From the NCBI GenBank assembly GCA_964567855.1, contig CAZMOE010000002.1, forward strand, positions 111,178-175,177: 64,000 nt of DNA, read 5' to 3'. Shown here piece by piece: positions 44,202 through 52,413 of this stretch (position 1 is the stretch's first letter; every line of letters begins with the position of its first letter). A program made the translations under genes and the position numbers. The notes beneath the pieces are model-generated. The model was not told the origin of the DNA. It searched no databases and saw only the letters and a list, made by a program, of their open reading frames with translations. Origin of the DNA: Liminaster sp964567855. Lineage in GTDB: Bacteria; Bacteroidota; Bacteroidia; Bacteroidales; UBA3663.

Positions 44202-45800
44202 TTAAAGCTGAGGACCGGCGGCAACAAGAGCCTTACCAGCCTCGTTGGTAGTATATTTGCCGAAGTTCTTGATGAAGCGGGCGGCCAAATCCTGGGCTTT
44301 CTCTTCCCACTTGCAAGCGCACTCGTAAGTGTCGCGCGGGTCAAGGATATTAGGATCAACACCGGGGAGAGCCGTCGGAACCTCAAAGTTGAAGATCGGG
44401 ATAACCTTCGTCGGAGCGGTCTTGATGCTGCCGTCGAGGATAGCGTCGATGATACCGCGGGTGTCGCGGATAGAGATACGCTTACCGGTACCGTTCCAGC
44501 CGGTATTTACGAGGTATGCCTTAGCGCCGCTCTTCTCCATTCTCTTCACGAGCTCTTCAGCATATTTGGTAGGATGGAGTTCGAGGAATGCCTGACCGAA
44601 GCAAGCGGAGAAGGTAGGAGTCGGCTCGGTGATGCCGCGCTCTGTACCTGCCAACTTGGCGGTGAAGCCGGAGAGGAAGTAGTACTTCGTCTGCTCGGGA
44701 GTCAGGATAGAAACCGGAGGAAGAACGCCGAATGCGTCAGCAGACAAGAAAATAACGTTCTGAGCGGCAGGAGCTGCAGAAACAGGACGAACGATATTCT
44801 TGATGTGGTTGATCGGGTAAGAAACGCGGGTATTTTCGGTCACGCTCTTGTCGTCGAAGTCGATTTTGCCTTCGGCGTCAACGGTTACGTTCTCCAACAG
44901 GGCGTTGCGCTTGATGGCGTTGTAGATATCGGGTTCAGACTCCTTGTCGAGCTTGATAACCTTAGCATAGCAACCGCCTTCGAAGTTGAAGACGCCGTTG
45001 TCGTCCCAGCCGTGTTCGTCGTCGCCGATGAGCTGACGCTTCGGATCGGTAGACAAAGTAGTCTTTCCGGTACCGGAAAGGCCGAAGAAGATAGCGGTCT
45101 CACCCTTTTCGTTGGTGTTGGCGGAGCAGTGCATAGAGGCGATGCCCTTGAGGGGGAGGTAGTAGTTCATCATAGAGAACATACCCTTCTTCATCTCACC
45201 ACCGTACCAAGTGTTGATGATTACCTGTTCGCGGCTTGTGATGTTGAAAGCAACGCAGGTTTCAGAATTGATACCGAGTTCCTTCCAGTTCTCGACTTTA
45301 GCCTTGGAGGCATTGTAAACGATGAAGTTAGGCTCGAAGTCGGCGAGTTCTTCAGCTGTGGGCTGGATGAACATGTTGGTCACGAAATGTGCCTGCCAAG
45401 CCACCTCCATGATGAAGCGGACAGCCATGCGGGTGTCTTTGTTGGCACCGCAGAAACAGTCTACGACATAGAGTTTCTTGTTGGAAAGCTCCTCTTTGGC
45501 GATGTTTTTGAGCACTGCCCAAGATTCTTCAGAGAGAGGTTTGTTATCATTCTTATAGTCATCGGAAGTCCACCACACGGTGTCTTTGGAATTTTCATCC
45601 ATCACGATGAATTTATCCTTAGGAGAGCGTCCGGTGTAGATACCCGTCATGACGTTAACAGCGCCAAGCTCGGTCACCTGACCTTTTTCATAACCTTCGA
45701 GGTCGGCCTTGGTTTCTTCTTCGAACAATACTTCGTAGGAAGGGTTGTGGACGATCTCGGTTGCACCAGTAATACCGTACTTACTTAAATCAATAGCCAT
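44202..45800 (-). CDS. pckA: ATP-dependent phosphoenolpyruvate carboxykinase
   Basis: 532 residues. The kinase-1a P-loop GLSGTGKTTLS is intact, with IGDDEHGWDD, the metal-binding FEGGCYAK block and GGEMKKGMFSMMNY near the middle. It interconverts oxaloacetate and PEP; in Bacteroidales it commonly runs in the carboxylating direction, fixing CO2 toward succinate and making ATP. Strong codon bias suggests high expression. It stands alone with its own promoter and terminator. Confidence 0.97.
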   Translation of the reverse strand: MAIDLSKYGITGATEIVHNPSYEVLFEEETKADLEGYEKGQVTELGAVNVMTGIYTGRSPKDKFIVMDENSKDTVWWTSDDYKNDNKPLSEESWAVLKNIAKEELSNKKLYVVDCFCGANKDTRMAVRFIMEVAWQAHFVTNMFIQPTAEELADFEPNFIVYNASKAKVENWKELGINSETCVAFNITSREQVIINTWYGGEMKKGMFSMMNYYLPLKGIASMHCSANTNEKGETAIFFGLSGTGKTTLSTDPKRQLIGDDEHGWDDNGVFNFEGGCYAKVIKLDKESEPDIYNAIKRNALLENVTVDAEGKIDFDDKSVTENTRVSYPINHIKNIVRPVSAAPAAQNVIFLSADAFGVLPPVSILTPEQTKYYFLSGFTAKLAGTERGITEPTPTFSACFGQAFLELHPTKYAEELVKRMEKSGAKAYLVNTGWNGTGKRISIRDTRGIIDAILDGSIKTAPTKVIPIFNFEVPTALPGVDPNILDPRDTYECACKWEEKAQDLAARFIKNFGKYTTNEAGKALVAAGPQL

Positions 45801-45849
45801 TTTGTTTTGTTTATTAAATTGGTTAATGTGATTAGTGTTTTAATCTGTG

Positions 45850-45857
45850 CAAATTTA
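45850..45857 (-). promoter_or_regulatory. -7 element of pckA
   Basis: CAAATTTA reads TAAATTTG on minus, 50 bp before the ATG. No clear -33. Confidence 0.5.
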
Positions 45858-45969
45858 GTTATTTATTTCATTTATAAACACAGCGCGGGCAAGTTTTAAA
45901 TTCTTTTCGGAACTTTCGGCGGCGAAATGCAAAGCGCAGATTTCAGATATACGCGGGGTTCTGTATTTT

Positions 45970-47304
45970 TCACAATTTCCGGTATCTCAAATCGAGTTTC
46001 AGGTACTTCCTTTCGGCCGCATTGTTCCAGTGCTCCATCAGGCCGAGGGGGGCGGCCAGCGGAACGCCGTCGCGCTCAGGGTCATAGAGCGTTCCGCTGG
46101 GAGGCGCCGGGATGGTGGCGGCTTCGCGCAGGTATTCGTCGCAATAGTTGAAGCTCCCGAACTCAGGCCACTCTCCCACCAGCATGTCGAGCCCCACGGC
46201 ATCGCATGCCAGGGGATCCTGCGAAACGATGAGCGAGCAGCACCAGTCGCCGTTGAAGGGGGCTTTCTGCCACTTGGGGGCAGGCTTGCCGTTGACGTCG
46301 CGCGAGCCGTAGGTTCCGTCGATAAGATAGAGCATGCACTTGCCGCCGAGCTCCTTGTGGCCGATGAAATCGACGAAGGTCTTGTAGCCGGGGCGGCCGT
46401 GCTTCTTGTCGGGGCTGAAGTTGCTGTGGGCGTTCTGCCGCCATTGCAGGGCGATGTCGGTGGCGCCATACCAGTTCTTGGCCGTGAGGGTGACGCCGGG
46501 CCCCTTGTGGGTCTTCAGCAGGGCGCTGTTGATGAGATAGTCGGCATCGACGATGCAGCGGGCCAGGCCGGTGGCCAGCTTGCCGTTGTCGGCCGAATAG
46601 AGGATGCGATCGGGGTAATATTCACACTTCAGGCGCCCATCGCCGCCAATGTTGTCGATGAAGACGACCTGCGGATAGAGGCGGTGGCATTTGTCGTAGA
46701 TGCTGTCGGTGATGGCACGGCTCGGCTCGCAGACGATAATGTCCTGCTGACGCACACCGCCCTCCTCCACCAGGCTGCGCACAAGGGCCAGCGTCACGAA
46801 AGGCGACGAGTTCAGTTCGATGGTGTCGCGATGCGTCAGGGCATTGTTCATATTGAGTTTGATGGCGATCTTTTCGCCCGGACGGTATCCGTGGCGGCCG
46901 CGCCCGTGGCTTTCGTTGAACGAGCGGAAGAGCGCTCTCCAGGCCCGGCGGGGCGTGCGTTCGCCGGTAAGCTCCACGACGGCGGCGCGCACCATGGCGT
47001 CAGCCTTCTGCTGGTCATTCCAGCGGTCTTCGACCCAGAGACCGGTCCCGCCGTCCCATCGCGCTACGCCGGGGGCATGCACCCATGCCACACAGCCGGG
47101 ATGAATGCCGCGGCCCTGGCCCAACGGCTCGTTGGGTGCCACGAAAAGACGGGGCCGACGTTCTTTCTGCGCCGACGCCGCGCCCTCCGGCCTTACTGCG
47201 GCGACAGCCTCCTGCCGCTGAGGTGCCCGTCGGGCGAAAAGCGGCAGGGCCGTCAGGCAGCAAGCCGCTAAAATCGTTCTGTGAAGAAAAGTTCTGCAAG
47301 TCAT
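45970..47304 (-). CDS. Secreted DUF362 protein
   Basis: 444 residues from the ATG at 47304. A signal peptide ends near LPLFARRA. The DUF362 core includes KIAIKLNMNNA, IIVCEPSRAITDSIYDKC, DADYLINSALLKTHKGPGVT and CDAVGLDML. DUF362 proteins often bind iron-sulfur clusters or act in anaerobic metabolism, but this one lacks a ferredoxin CxxCxxC motif. Export to the periplasm is inferred from the signal. GC content is higher than in pckA next door. Function unknown. Confidence 0.8.
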   Translation of the reverse strand: MTCRTFLHRTILAACCLTALPLFARRAPQRQEAVAAVRPEGAASAQKERRPRLFVAPNEPLGQGRGIHPGCVAWVHAPGVARWDGGTGLWVEDRWNDQQKADAMVRAAVVELTGERTPRRAWRALFRSFNESHGRGRHGYRPGEKIAIKLNMNNALTHRDTIELNSSPFVTLALVRSLVEEGGVRQQDIIVCEPSRAITDSIYDKCHRLYPQVVFIDNIGGDGRLKCEYYPDRILYSADNGKLATGLARCIVDADYLINSALLKTHKGPGVTLTAKNWYGATDIALQWRQNAHSNFSPDKKHGRPGYKTFVDFIGHKELGGKCMLYLIDGTYGSRDVNGKPAPKWQKAPFNGDWCCSLIVSQDPLACDAVGLDMLVGEWPEFGSFNYCDEYLREAATIPAPPSGTLYDPERDGVPLAAPLGLMEHWNNAAERKYLKLDLRYRKL

Positions 47305-47373
47305 GATATCTTTGTTTCGTGTATTCGGGTCACCCGATGCCGGAACGTCCTGCACCGGTGCGATTTACGTCTA

Positions 47374-47404
47374 CAAAGATAACATTTTTTTGCCAACCGG
47401 CCAA
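47374..47404 (-). promoter_or_regulatory. Promoter of the DUF362 gene
   Basis: TTG (47404-47402), 20 bp, TATCTTTG (47381-47374) on minus, 70 bp before the start. Confidence 0.7.
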
Positions 47405-47468
47405 GAAAAAACGGCAAAATCGCCTCCTGAAAATGCGGCCGAAAGCAAGGGGGCGGTCGCCGCCGATC

Positions 47469-47906
47469 TCAACGGCGGCGCCGAAGGTCGCGCCCCTCGA
47501 AGGCGCAAATGGCATTGACCCACTCCGGGCGCAAGGCCTCGGATTTCTGCCGGTGGAGGTCGAACATCACCATCACCGACTCGCAGACACATTTCACCTC
47601 CTCGGTGATGGTGTCGATGACGCGTTGCATGAGCTTGAAGCTCTTGGTGCCGATTTCGGTCACGGCCGTCTGCACGGCGATGTGGTCGCCGCCCAGGATC
47701 TGCGACCGGAAATCGGCCTTGATGTTGACCACGACGATTCCCTCCGACGTCCAGTCGACCGAGGGGCAGACGGAGGAGAAATATTCGGTTTTGGCCAGAT
47801 CGTAGTAAGAAAAGTAGACCGCGTTGTTGACGTGGCCGAACTTGTCGATGTCATTGAAGCGCAACTGAATGGGCAATGTATATTTGAATTGGATCATCTC
47901 TTCCAT
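47469..47906 (-). CDS. Acyl-CoA thioesterase (4HBT/YbgC-like hotdog fold)
   Basis: 145 residues from the ATG at 47906; a longer frame to 47960 would overlap the promoter. The hotdog motif RFNDIDKFGHVNNAVYF carries the Asp and His typical of 4-hydroxybenzoyl-CoA thioesterases of the YbgC/FadM type. It should hydrolyse an acyl-CoA or acyl-ACP; the chain is not known. It has its own promoter. Confidence 0.88.
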   Translation of the reverse strand: MEEMIQFKYTLPIQLRFNDIDKFGHVNNAVYFSYYDLAKTEYFSSVCPSVDWTSEGIVVVNIKADFRSQILGGDHIAVQTAVTEIGTKSFKLMQRVIDTITEEVKCVCESVMVMFDLHRQKSEALRPEWVNAICAFEGRDLRRRR

Positions 47907-47928
47907 CGGGATTTTCTGTTTGGTTATG

Positions 47929-47960
47929 CAAATATAACGCTTCCGGCAAAGAGATGGCAA
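47929..47960 (-). promoter_or_regulatory. Promoter of the thioesterase gene
   Basis: TTG (47960-47958), 21 bp, TATATTTG (47936-47929) on minus, 22 bp before the start. Confidence 0.65.
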
Positions 47961-48205
47961 CCGACGGAGGGCAATTAAATATTGTTACGGCCGGCAGAGG
48001 GGGCGTGCCGGCGGAGGGGACGGGAGAAATAACAAATATTAACGTAAGCAGGGGCAAGCCCGGGACTTCGGTGAGCACAGGCAAGGGCGCGAGTTGCGTT
48101 TTTCCTCCCGATCCGTCCCTGGAGAATCGTGGAGATTTTCAATTACCGGCCAAAGTTCCGCCCGGAGGGCTCTCTGCGACAGTTCAGAGCGGGAAATAAA
48201 AACAG
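47961..48205. other. Intergenic stretch between pdxT fusion and thioesterase
   Basis: About 245 bp, purine-rich and G-rich on plus. I see no gene; an open frame of 81 codons on plus has no recognisable features. Confidence 0.45.
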
Positions 48206-48231
48206 CCGTGGGGCCTTTTTATGCCCCACGG
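48206..48231 (-). terminator. Terminator of pdxS-pdxT
   Basis: A perfect 9-bp stem (48206-48214 with 48223-48231, CCGTGGGGC and complement), followed on minus by CTGTTTTTATTT. It is 41 bp past the stop. Confidence 0.85.
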
Positions 48232-48272
48232 AAATAAATCAAATGAATTAAATGAATCAAAGCGCTGCGCTT

Positions 48273-49397
48273 TTATTCTGAGACAGGGCGCACTGGCTGC
48301 CCATAGCGGCGATCGGTATAGTACACGCTGAGACCACTACTATCGAAGTAAAGCTCGTACGCGCTGCCCATATCGCTCCAGCCAGGCATCGAGCTCCAAT
48401 AGTTGCCGTAGGAACCAGCGCTGCTGAGCGACGCCCCGTAGCGGTAACCGGCAGCGGGAAGAAAGATACTGTTACCATTCGGGCCGACAACTCTATAGCC
48501 GTTCTTCCCGTTCACGGTCGTCCAGGTCCAAGTGCATTTGTTTACCAGTTCTTCACACTCGCTCTCAGTCGGCAAACGCCAGCTACCACCCCAATTGGCC
48601 CGGGCAGCGTCTGTCGAAGAATTGCCGCCTATATCGCCATAACTCTTTTTATAGGTCTTGCTGTTATCTTCCGTGTACTCCGACTTCGTCGATACCTCCC
48701 CCCAGGCAAAATAATCGCCGTAATCGGACGGCGAGGAGGCTCCCACATTACACGTCGCCCACTTCACACTCAAACCTAAGTCCACGTACTCATGGGCGCT
48801 TTGATATACCTCTTTCTCCGCAGCAGCCTCGGCCACCATGCGCAGGAAATACTCATGCACGGCGGTGCTGTCGTTCAGCTCCGGATGGAAGGCAGTGACC
48901 AGCTGGCGCCCCTGGCGGGCGGCCACGATATGGCCGCCGACGGTGGCAAGCACCTCCACCCCGTCGCCGACCGCTGCGATATAGGGGGCGCGGATAAAGG
49001 TCATGGGCACAGCCTCGCCGACGCCCAGCATCGGGGCCTCGGTATAGAAGCTGCCCAGCTGACGGCCGTAGGCATTGCGACGCACGAGCATGTCCATCGT
49101 GCCGATGCGGGCGATGTCGTCGCCCTCCACACGGCGGGCCAGCAGAATCAGGCCGGCGCAGGTCCCGAAGACGGGCAGGCCGCCCCTGACGGCCTCGGCC
49201 ACGGGCTCGAACAGGTCGAGCTCACGCAGCAACTTGAGCATCGTGGTGCTCTCGCCGCCGGGAATGACGAGACCGTCTTTCGGACGGTCCCAATCGGCAC
49301 GCTGGCGTATTTCAAAACATTCGGCTCCCAAGCGGCGCAGCATCTGCTCGTGCTCAATGAACGCACCTTGCAGGGCCAGTACAGCGATTTTCATCAT
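48273..49397 (-). CDS. pdxT: PdxT glutaminase fused to a FISUMP domain
   Basis: 374 residues, about twice the normal PdxT length. Residues 1-194 are a complete PdxT, the glutaminase of PLP synthase, with nucleophile C80 in FGTCAG and the H171-x-E173 pair in FHPEL. Without stop or frameshift, residues 196-374 form a FISUMP-type (Fibrobacter succinogenes major paralogous) domain: YVDLGLSVKWATCNVGAS, YFAWGEV, WRLPTESECEEL, IFLPAAGYR and a closing YGQPVRPVSE. Such domains normally sit on exported proteins, whereas PdxT is cytosolic and no signal peptide is present. GC content is visibly lower in the FISUMP part, which suggests a recent join near 48812. It follows pdxS by 28 bp. Confidence 0.9.
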   Translation of the reverse strand: MMKIAVLALQGAFIEHEQMLRRLGAECFEIRQRADWDRPKDGLVIPGGESTTMLKLLRELDLFEPVAEAVRGGLPVFGTCAGLILLARRVEGDDIARIGTMDMLVRRNAYGRQLGSFYTEAPMLGVGEAVPMTFIRAPYIAAVGDGVEVLATVGGHIVAARQGRQLVTAFHPELNDSTAVHEYFLRMVAEAAAEKEVYQSAHEYVDLGLSVKWATCNVGASSPSDYGDYFAWGEVSTKSEYTEDNSKTYKKSYGDIGGNSSTDAARANWGGSWRLPTESECEELVNKCTWTWTTVNGKNGYRVVGPNGNSIFLPAAGYRYGASLSSAGSYGNYWSSMPGWSDMGSAYELYFDSSGLSVYYTDRRYGQPVRPVSE

Positions 49398-49425
49398 CGT
49401 TCGGTTTCTTGTTCCCGCTCCGGTC

Positions 49426-50301
49426 CTACTTGCCGCGTTCGGCCATGAGGAGGGCGATTTCCTGCTCGTTGATGCCCACCATGGCTTCGCCGAGATCCTC
49501 AGAAAGTTCGGCCAGGATTTTGGGGTCGTTATAGTTGGTCACGGCCTTGACGATGGCCTGAGCGCGTTTTTCCGGATCGCCGCTCTTGAAGATACCGGAA
49601 CCGACGAAGACGCCTTCCGCGCCGAGCTGCATCATGAGGGCCGCATCGGCCGGAGTGGCAACGCCGCCGGCGGCAAAGTTCACGACGGGCAACTTGCCGT
49701 TTTCATGCACGTAGAGCACCAGTTCGTAAGGTGCGCGCAGCTGTTTGGCGGCTTCATAAAGTTCGTCGGTCGACATGGAGACGAGGCGGCGCATTTCGGA
49801 CTGCATCATGCGCATGTGGCGCACGGCCTGAATGACATCGCCCGTGCCGGGCTCGCCCTTGGTGCGGATCATGGTCGCACCCTCGGCGATGCGGCGCAGG
49901 GCCTCGCCCAGGTCTTTGGCTCCGCAGACGAAAGGAACGTCGAAGCGGGTCTTGTCGATATGATAGATGTCGTCGGCGGGTGAAAGCACCTCGCTCTCGT
50001 CGATATAGTCGATCTGGATGGCCTGAAGAATCTGTGCCTCAGCAAAATGGCCGATGCGGCACTTGGCCATGACGGGGATGGAGACAGCCTCCTGAATGCC
50101 CTTGATCATCTTCGGGTCACTCATGCGCGAAACGCCGCCGGCGGCACGGATGTCGGCCGGGATACGCTCCAGCGCCATGACGGCGCAGGCACCTGCACGC
50201 TCGGCGATGCGAGCCTGCTCGGGGGTAGTTACGTCCATAATGACACCGCCTTTGAGCATCTGGGCCAGATTGCGGTTCAATGTCTGTCTGTTTTCTTCCA
50301 T
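49426..50301 (-). CDS. pdxS: Pyridoxal 5'-phosphate synthase subunit PdxS
   Basis: 291 residues, full length. It is a TIM barrel that builds PLP from ribose 5-phosphate, glyceraldehyde 3-phosphate and ammonia from PdxT. MLKGGVIMDVTTPEQARIAE, CAVMALERIPADIRAAGGVSR, KCRIGHFAEA and FAAGGVATPADAALMMQLG are highly conserved. It is the first gene of a pdxS-pdxT operon. The partner PdxT is unusual (fused), the synthase itself is normal. Confidence 0.97.
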   Translation of the reverse strand: MEENRQTLNRNLAQMLKGGVIMDVTTPEQARIAERAGACAVMALERIPADIRAAGGVSRMSDPKMIKGIQEAVSIPVMAKCRIGHFAEAQILQAIQIDYIDESEVLSPADDIYHIDKTRFDVPFVCGAKDLGEALRRIAEGATMIRTKGEPGTGDVIQAVRHMRMMQSEMRRLVSMSTDELYEAAKQLRAPYELVLYVHENGKLPVVNFAAGGVATPADAALMMQLGAEGVFVGSGIFKSGDPEKRAQAIVKAVTNYNDPKILAELSEDLGEAMVGINEQEIALLMAERGK

Positions 50302-50330
50302 ATTCGTATATGATTTCTAAATTCCGGTTG

Positions 50331-50362
50331 CAAAGGAACGGCAAAAACGGGAATATTCCAAA
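50331..50362 (-). promoter_or_regulatory. Promoter of pdxS-pdxT
   Basis: TTTG (50362-50359), 20 bp, TTCCTTTG (50338-50331, one mismatch) on minus, 29 bp before pdxS. Confidence 0.6.
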
Positions 50363-50437
50363 TGAACGGAGGGTTTTAGCCGTCAAAACAGACAAAAAAG
50401 CCTGCATTTGCTTACAGCACAATACATTTTTTCTGTT

Positions 50438-51229
50438 TTACCGACCGCCCTGCCCCGCGGTGAGATAGTCGAAGAGACCGCGGCAGGCATCTTCCAGCAA
50501 GTCGAGCACCAGCTCGAAGCCTTCGGCGCCGGAATAATAGGGGTCGGGCACGCTGTCGTTCATGTAAGAGCGGCAGAACTCCACCATGCGGCGCACCTTG
50601 CGTTCGGAGGGCACATCGGGCGCCATGGCACGCAGGTCGTCGAAATTGGCGTCGTCCATGGCCAGAATGATGTCGAAGGCCTGGAAATCGCGCACCGTAA
50701 CCGGCCGCGCCCGATGCGTCAGGTTATAGCCGCGGCGGGCGGCATGCATCCTCATGCGGGCGTCGGGCAGGCAGCCCTCGTGGCCGCGGTAGGTGCCGGC
50801 CGAATCGACGGTGAAGCGGTCGCTCATCCCCTCGCTATCGACGATGCGCTGAAAGACGCCCTGCGCCGCCGGCGAACGGCAGATGTTGCCGAGGCAGACG
50901 AAAAGCACCTTCTTCTTGCGCTTGCGCGAAGCGGGCTGCGACGTCAGCGGTTCGAGAATGGCGATGACGTTGCGCGCCAGCCGCCCGTTGTCGATGTCGA
51001 GCAGATAGTGCTCTTTGGCGCCCGGATAAGGACAGCCGCTTTCGGCGCCGGCCATCACCTGGGCCAGCGCAGGGTGTTTCTTGACGTAAGCGAGGTTGTC
51101 GCAGGCCAGGACGAGCGGTTTGTCGTTGACGTAGATCATATAGTCGCCGAACATCTTGCGATACCGGACCTCGCCGCAGCCGTCCAGCCGGCCGCAGAGG
51201 TATTCTACAAATTCGAGGGTCGATGCCAT
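50438..51229 (-). CDS. TfoX-N domain fused to low-molecular-weight protein tyrosine phosphatase
   Basis: 263 residues. Residues 1-97 are a TfoX N-terminal-type domain (YRKMFGDYMIYVNDKPLVLA, then YVKKHP). After a basic linker (SRKRKKK, 101-107), residues 108-255 are a complete LMW-PTP: P-loop C112-LGNIC-R118, the DxGT-type SAGTYRGHEG and the general acid D229 in DPYY. Both halves look functional. LMW-PTPs remove phosphate from Tyr (or Arg) and often control capsule or exopolysaccharide kinases; TfoX-N domains are of unknown mechanism. I know each domain as a separate protein in this phylum, so the fusion is notable. Confidence 0.88.
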   Translation of the reverse strand: MASTLEFVEYLCGRLDGCGEVRYRKMFGDYMIYVNDKPLVLACDNLAYVKKHPALAQVMAGAESGCPYPGAKEHYLLDIDNGRLARNVIAILEPLTSQPASRKRKKKVLFVCLGNICRSPAAQGVFQRIVDSEGMSDRFTVDSAGTYRGHEGCLPDARMRMHAARRGYNLTHRARPVTVRDFQAFDIILAMDDANFDDLRAMAPDVPSERKVRRMVEFCRSYMNDSVPDPYYSGAEGFELVLDLLEDACRGLFDYLTAGQGGR

Positions 51230-51582
51230 AATAGCGTTATTTTTGCCACGCCCACAGGCGCAGGATGAAACAATTCTGCGACAAAAATAAAGGAAAGTAG
51301 GGAAACTGACAACGGCAACAGCGTTTTTATCGGCCCGGCAAGCGTTTTTTCAAACTTTATCGCTACTTTTGCAACCGGCGTCGGTGCCGTCAGGCGCCAT
51401 GCCGCGGACACCGCCCACGCCAGCGACATTCCTGCCCTGCACGCGCCGGCAACCGCTGCGACACCCGACGGTCATACCGCCGTGCCGGCAACCGGAAGAC
51501 AGGTGCCGGCAAGTGCTGAAAACAAAAATCGGTCGACCAACAATAGGGTGACCGGCAACCGGATAACTTAAAAATATAACAA
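51230..51582. other. Intergenic stretch with CCGGCAACCG repeats
   Basis: About 350 bp. It contains a plus-strand -7 element and three copies of CCGGCAACCG at 51446-51455, 51485-51494 and 51552-51561. A 60-codon frame starting with TTG at 51369 is not convincing. Confidence 0.45.
51364..51371 (+). promoter_or_regulatory. Possible -7 element of the Dabb gene
   Basis: TACTTTTG fits TAnnTTTG. It would give a leader of about 205 nt that spans the CCGGCAACCG repeats. No -33 is seen. Confidence 0.4.
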
Positions 51583-51897
51583 ATGAGAATCTTGAAACAC
51601 ATCGTCCTCTGGAAGCTGAAAGAAGAGGCCGAAGGATGCACGAAAGCCGAAAACGCGCAATGGATGAAAACGCACTTAGAGGCGCTTGTCGGCGTCGTGC
51701 CACAACTGCTCAGCGCCGAGGTGGGCATCAACATCGAACCGTCGGAGGCCGCCTTCGATGCGGTCCTGACCGCCACGTTCAAGGATGAGGCCGACTGCGC
51801 CGACTATAAGGTGCACCCCGCCCATGTGGCCGTCAGCGAATACTGTAAGAAGGTGCGCCTGCAACGCGTGGTGTGCGACTATTGGGCCGAGGCCTAA
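51583..51897 (+). CDS. Dabb (stress-responsive A/B barrel) protein
   Basis: 104 residues. The Dabb pattern is clear: HIVLWKLK at the start, VGINIEPSEAAFDAVLTATF in the middle, and YKVHPAHVAVSEYCKK with the conserved HP. Such dimeric ferredoxin-like barrels include stress proteins and small enzymes; the role here is unknown. Its stop codon overlaps the smpB stop on the other strand (shared bases 51894-51897). Confidence 0.88.
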   Translation: MRILKHIVLWKLKEEAEGCTKAENAQWMKTHLEALVGVVPQLLSAEVGINIEPSEAAFDAVLTATFKDEADCADYKVHPAHVAVSEYCKKVRLQRVVCDYWAEA

Positions 51898-52379
51898 TAG
51901 TGGCGCGCCTCTTTCATGGCGCGGTCCATAGCGCGGCGGTCTTCGCGGTCCTTGATGCTGTCGCGCTTGTCATATTGCTTCTTGCCCCGGCAAAGGCAGA
52001 TGTCCATCTTGGCCAGGCCCCGCTCGTTAATAAACAGGCGCGAGGGTACGATGGTCAGCCCCGTCTCCTTGACCTCGCGCTGGAGCTTGGACAGCTCGCG
52101 GCGGGTGAGCAGCAGCTTGCGGTCGCGGTGGGCGTTGTGATTGTTATAGGTGCCGTAGAAATATTCGGCGATGTAGACATTCTTCGTCCACAATTCTCCT
52201 TTCTCGAAAATGCAGAAACTATCGGTCAAGCCCGCCTTGCCCTGGCGTAGCGACTTGATTTCGGTGCCGGTGAGGACCACGCCGGCCGTATAAGTGTCGA
52301 CCACCTCGTAGTCGAACGTCACCCGCTTATTGCGGATGTTGACACGGATGTCGGTAAGTTTCTTTTTATTGGATGCCAT
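51894..52379 (-). CDS. smpB: SsrA-binding protein SmpB
   Basis: 161 residues from the ATG at 52379. It binds tmRNA and brings it to stalled ribosomes for trans-translation. GTEIKSLRQGKAGLTDSFC, YFYGTYNNHNAHRDRKLLL and the basic tail GKKQYDKRDSIKDRE are diagnostic. It lies at the downstream end of a long minus-strand run that begins with serC. Its 3' end overlaps the Dabb gene tail to tail by four bases. Confidence 0.97.
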   Translation of the reverse strand: MASNKKKLTDIRVNIRNKRVTFDYEVVDTYTAGVVLTGTEIKSLRQGKAGLTDSFCIFEKGELWTKNVYIAEYFYGTYNNHNAHRDRKLLLTRRELSKLQREVKETGLTIVPSRLFINERGLAKMDICLCRGKKQYDKRDSIKDREDRRAMDRAMKEARHY

Positions 52380-52413
52380 AGTCAATAGACGATCTTCGCC
52401 ATTTCGGCAGATA

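Noticed and set aside
47307..47314. Plus-strand TATCTTTG near the DUF362 start
   Set aside because: No plus-strand gene follows; probably chance.
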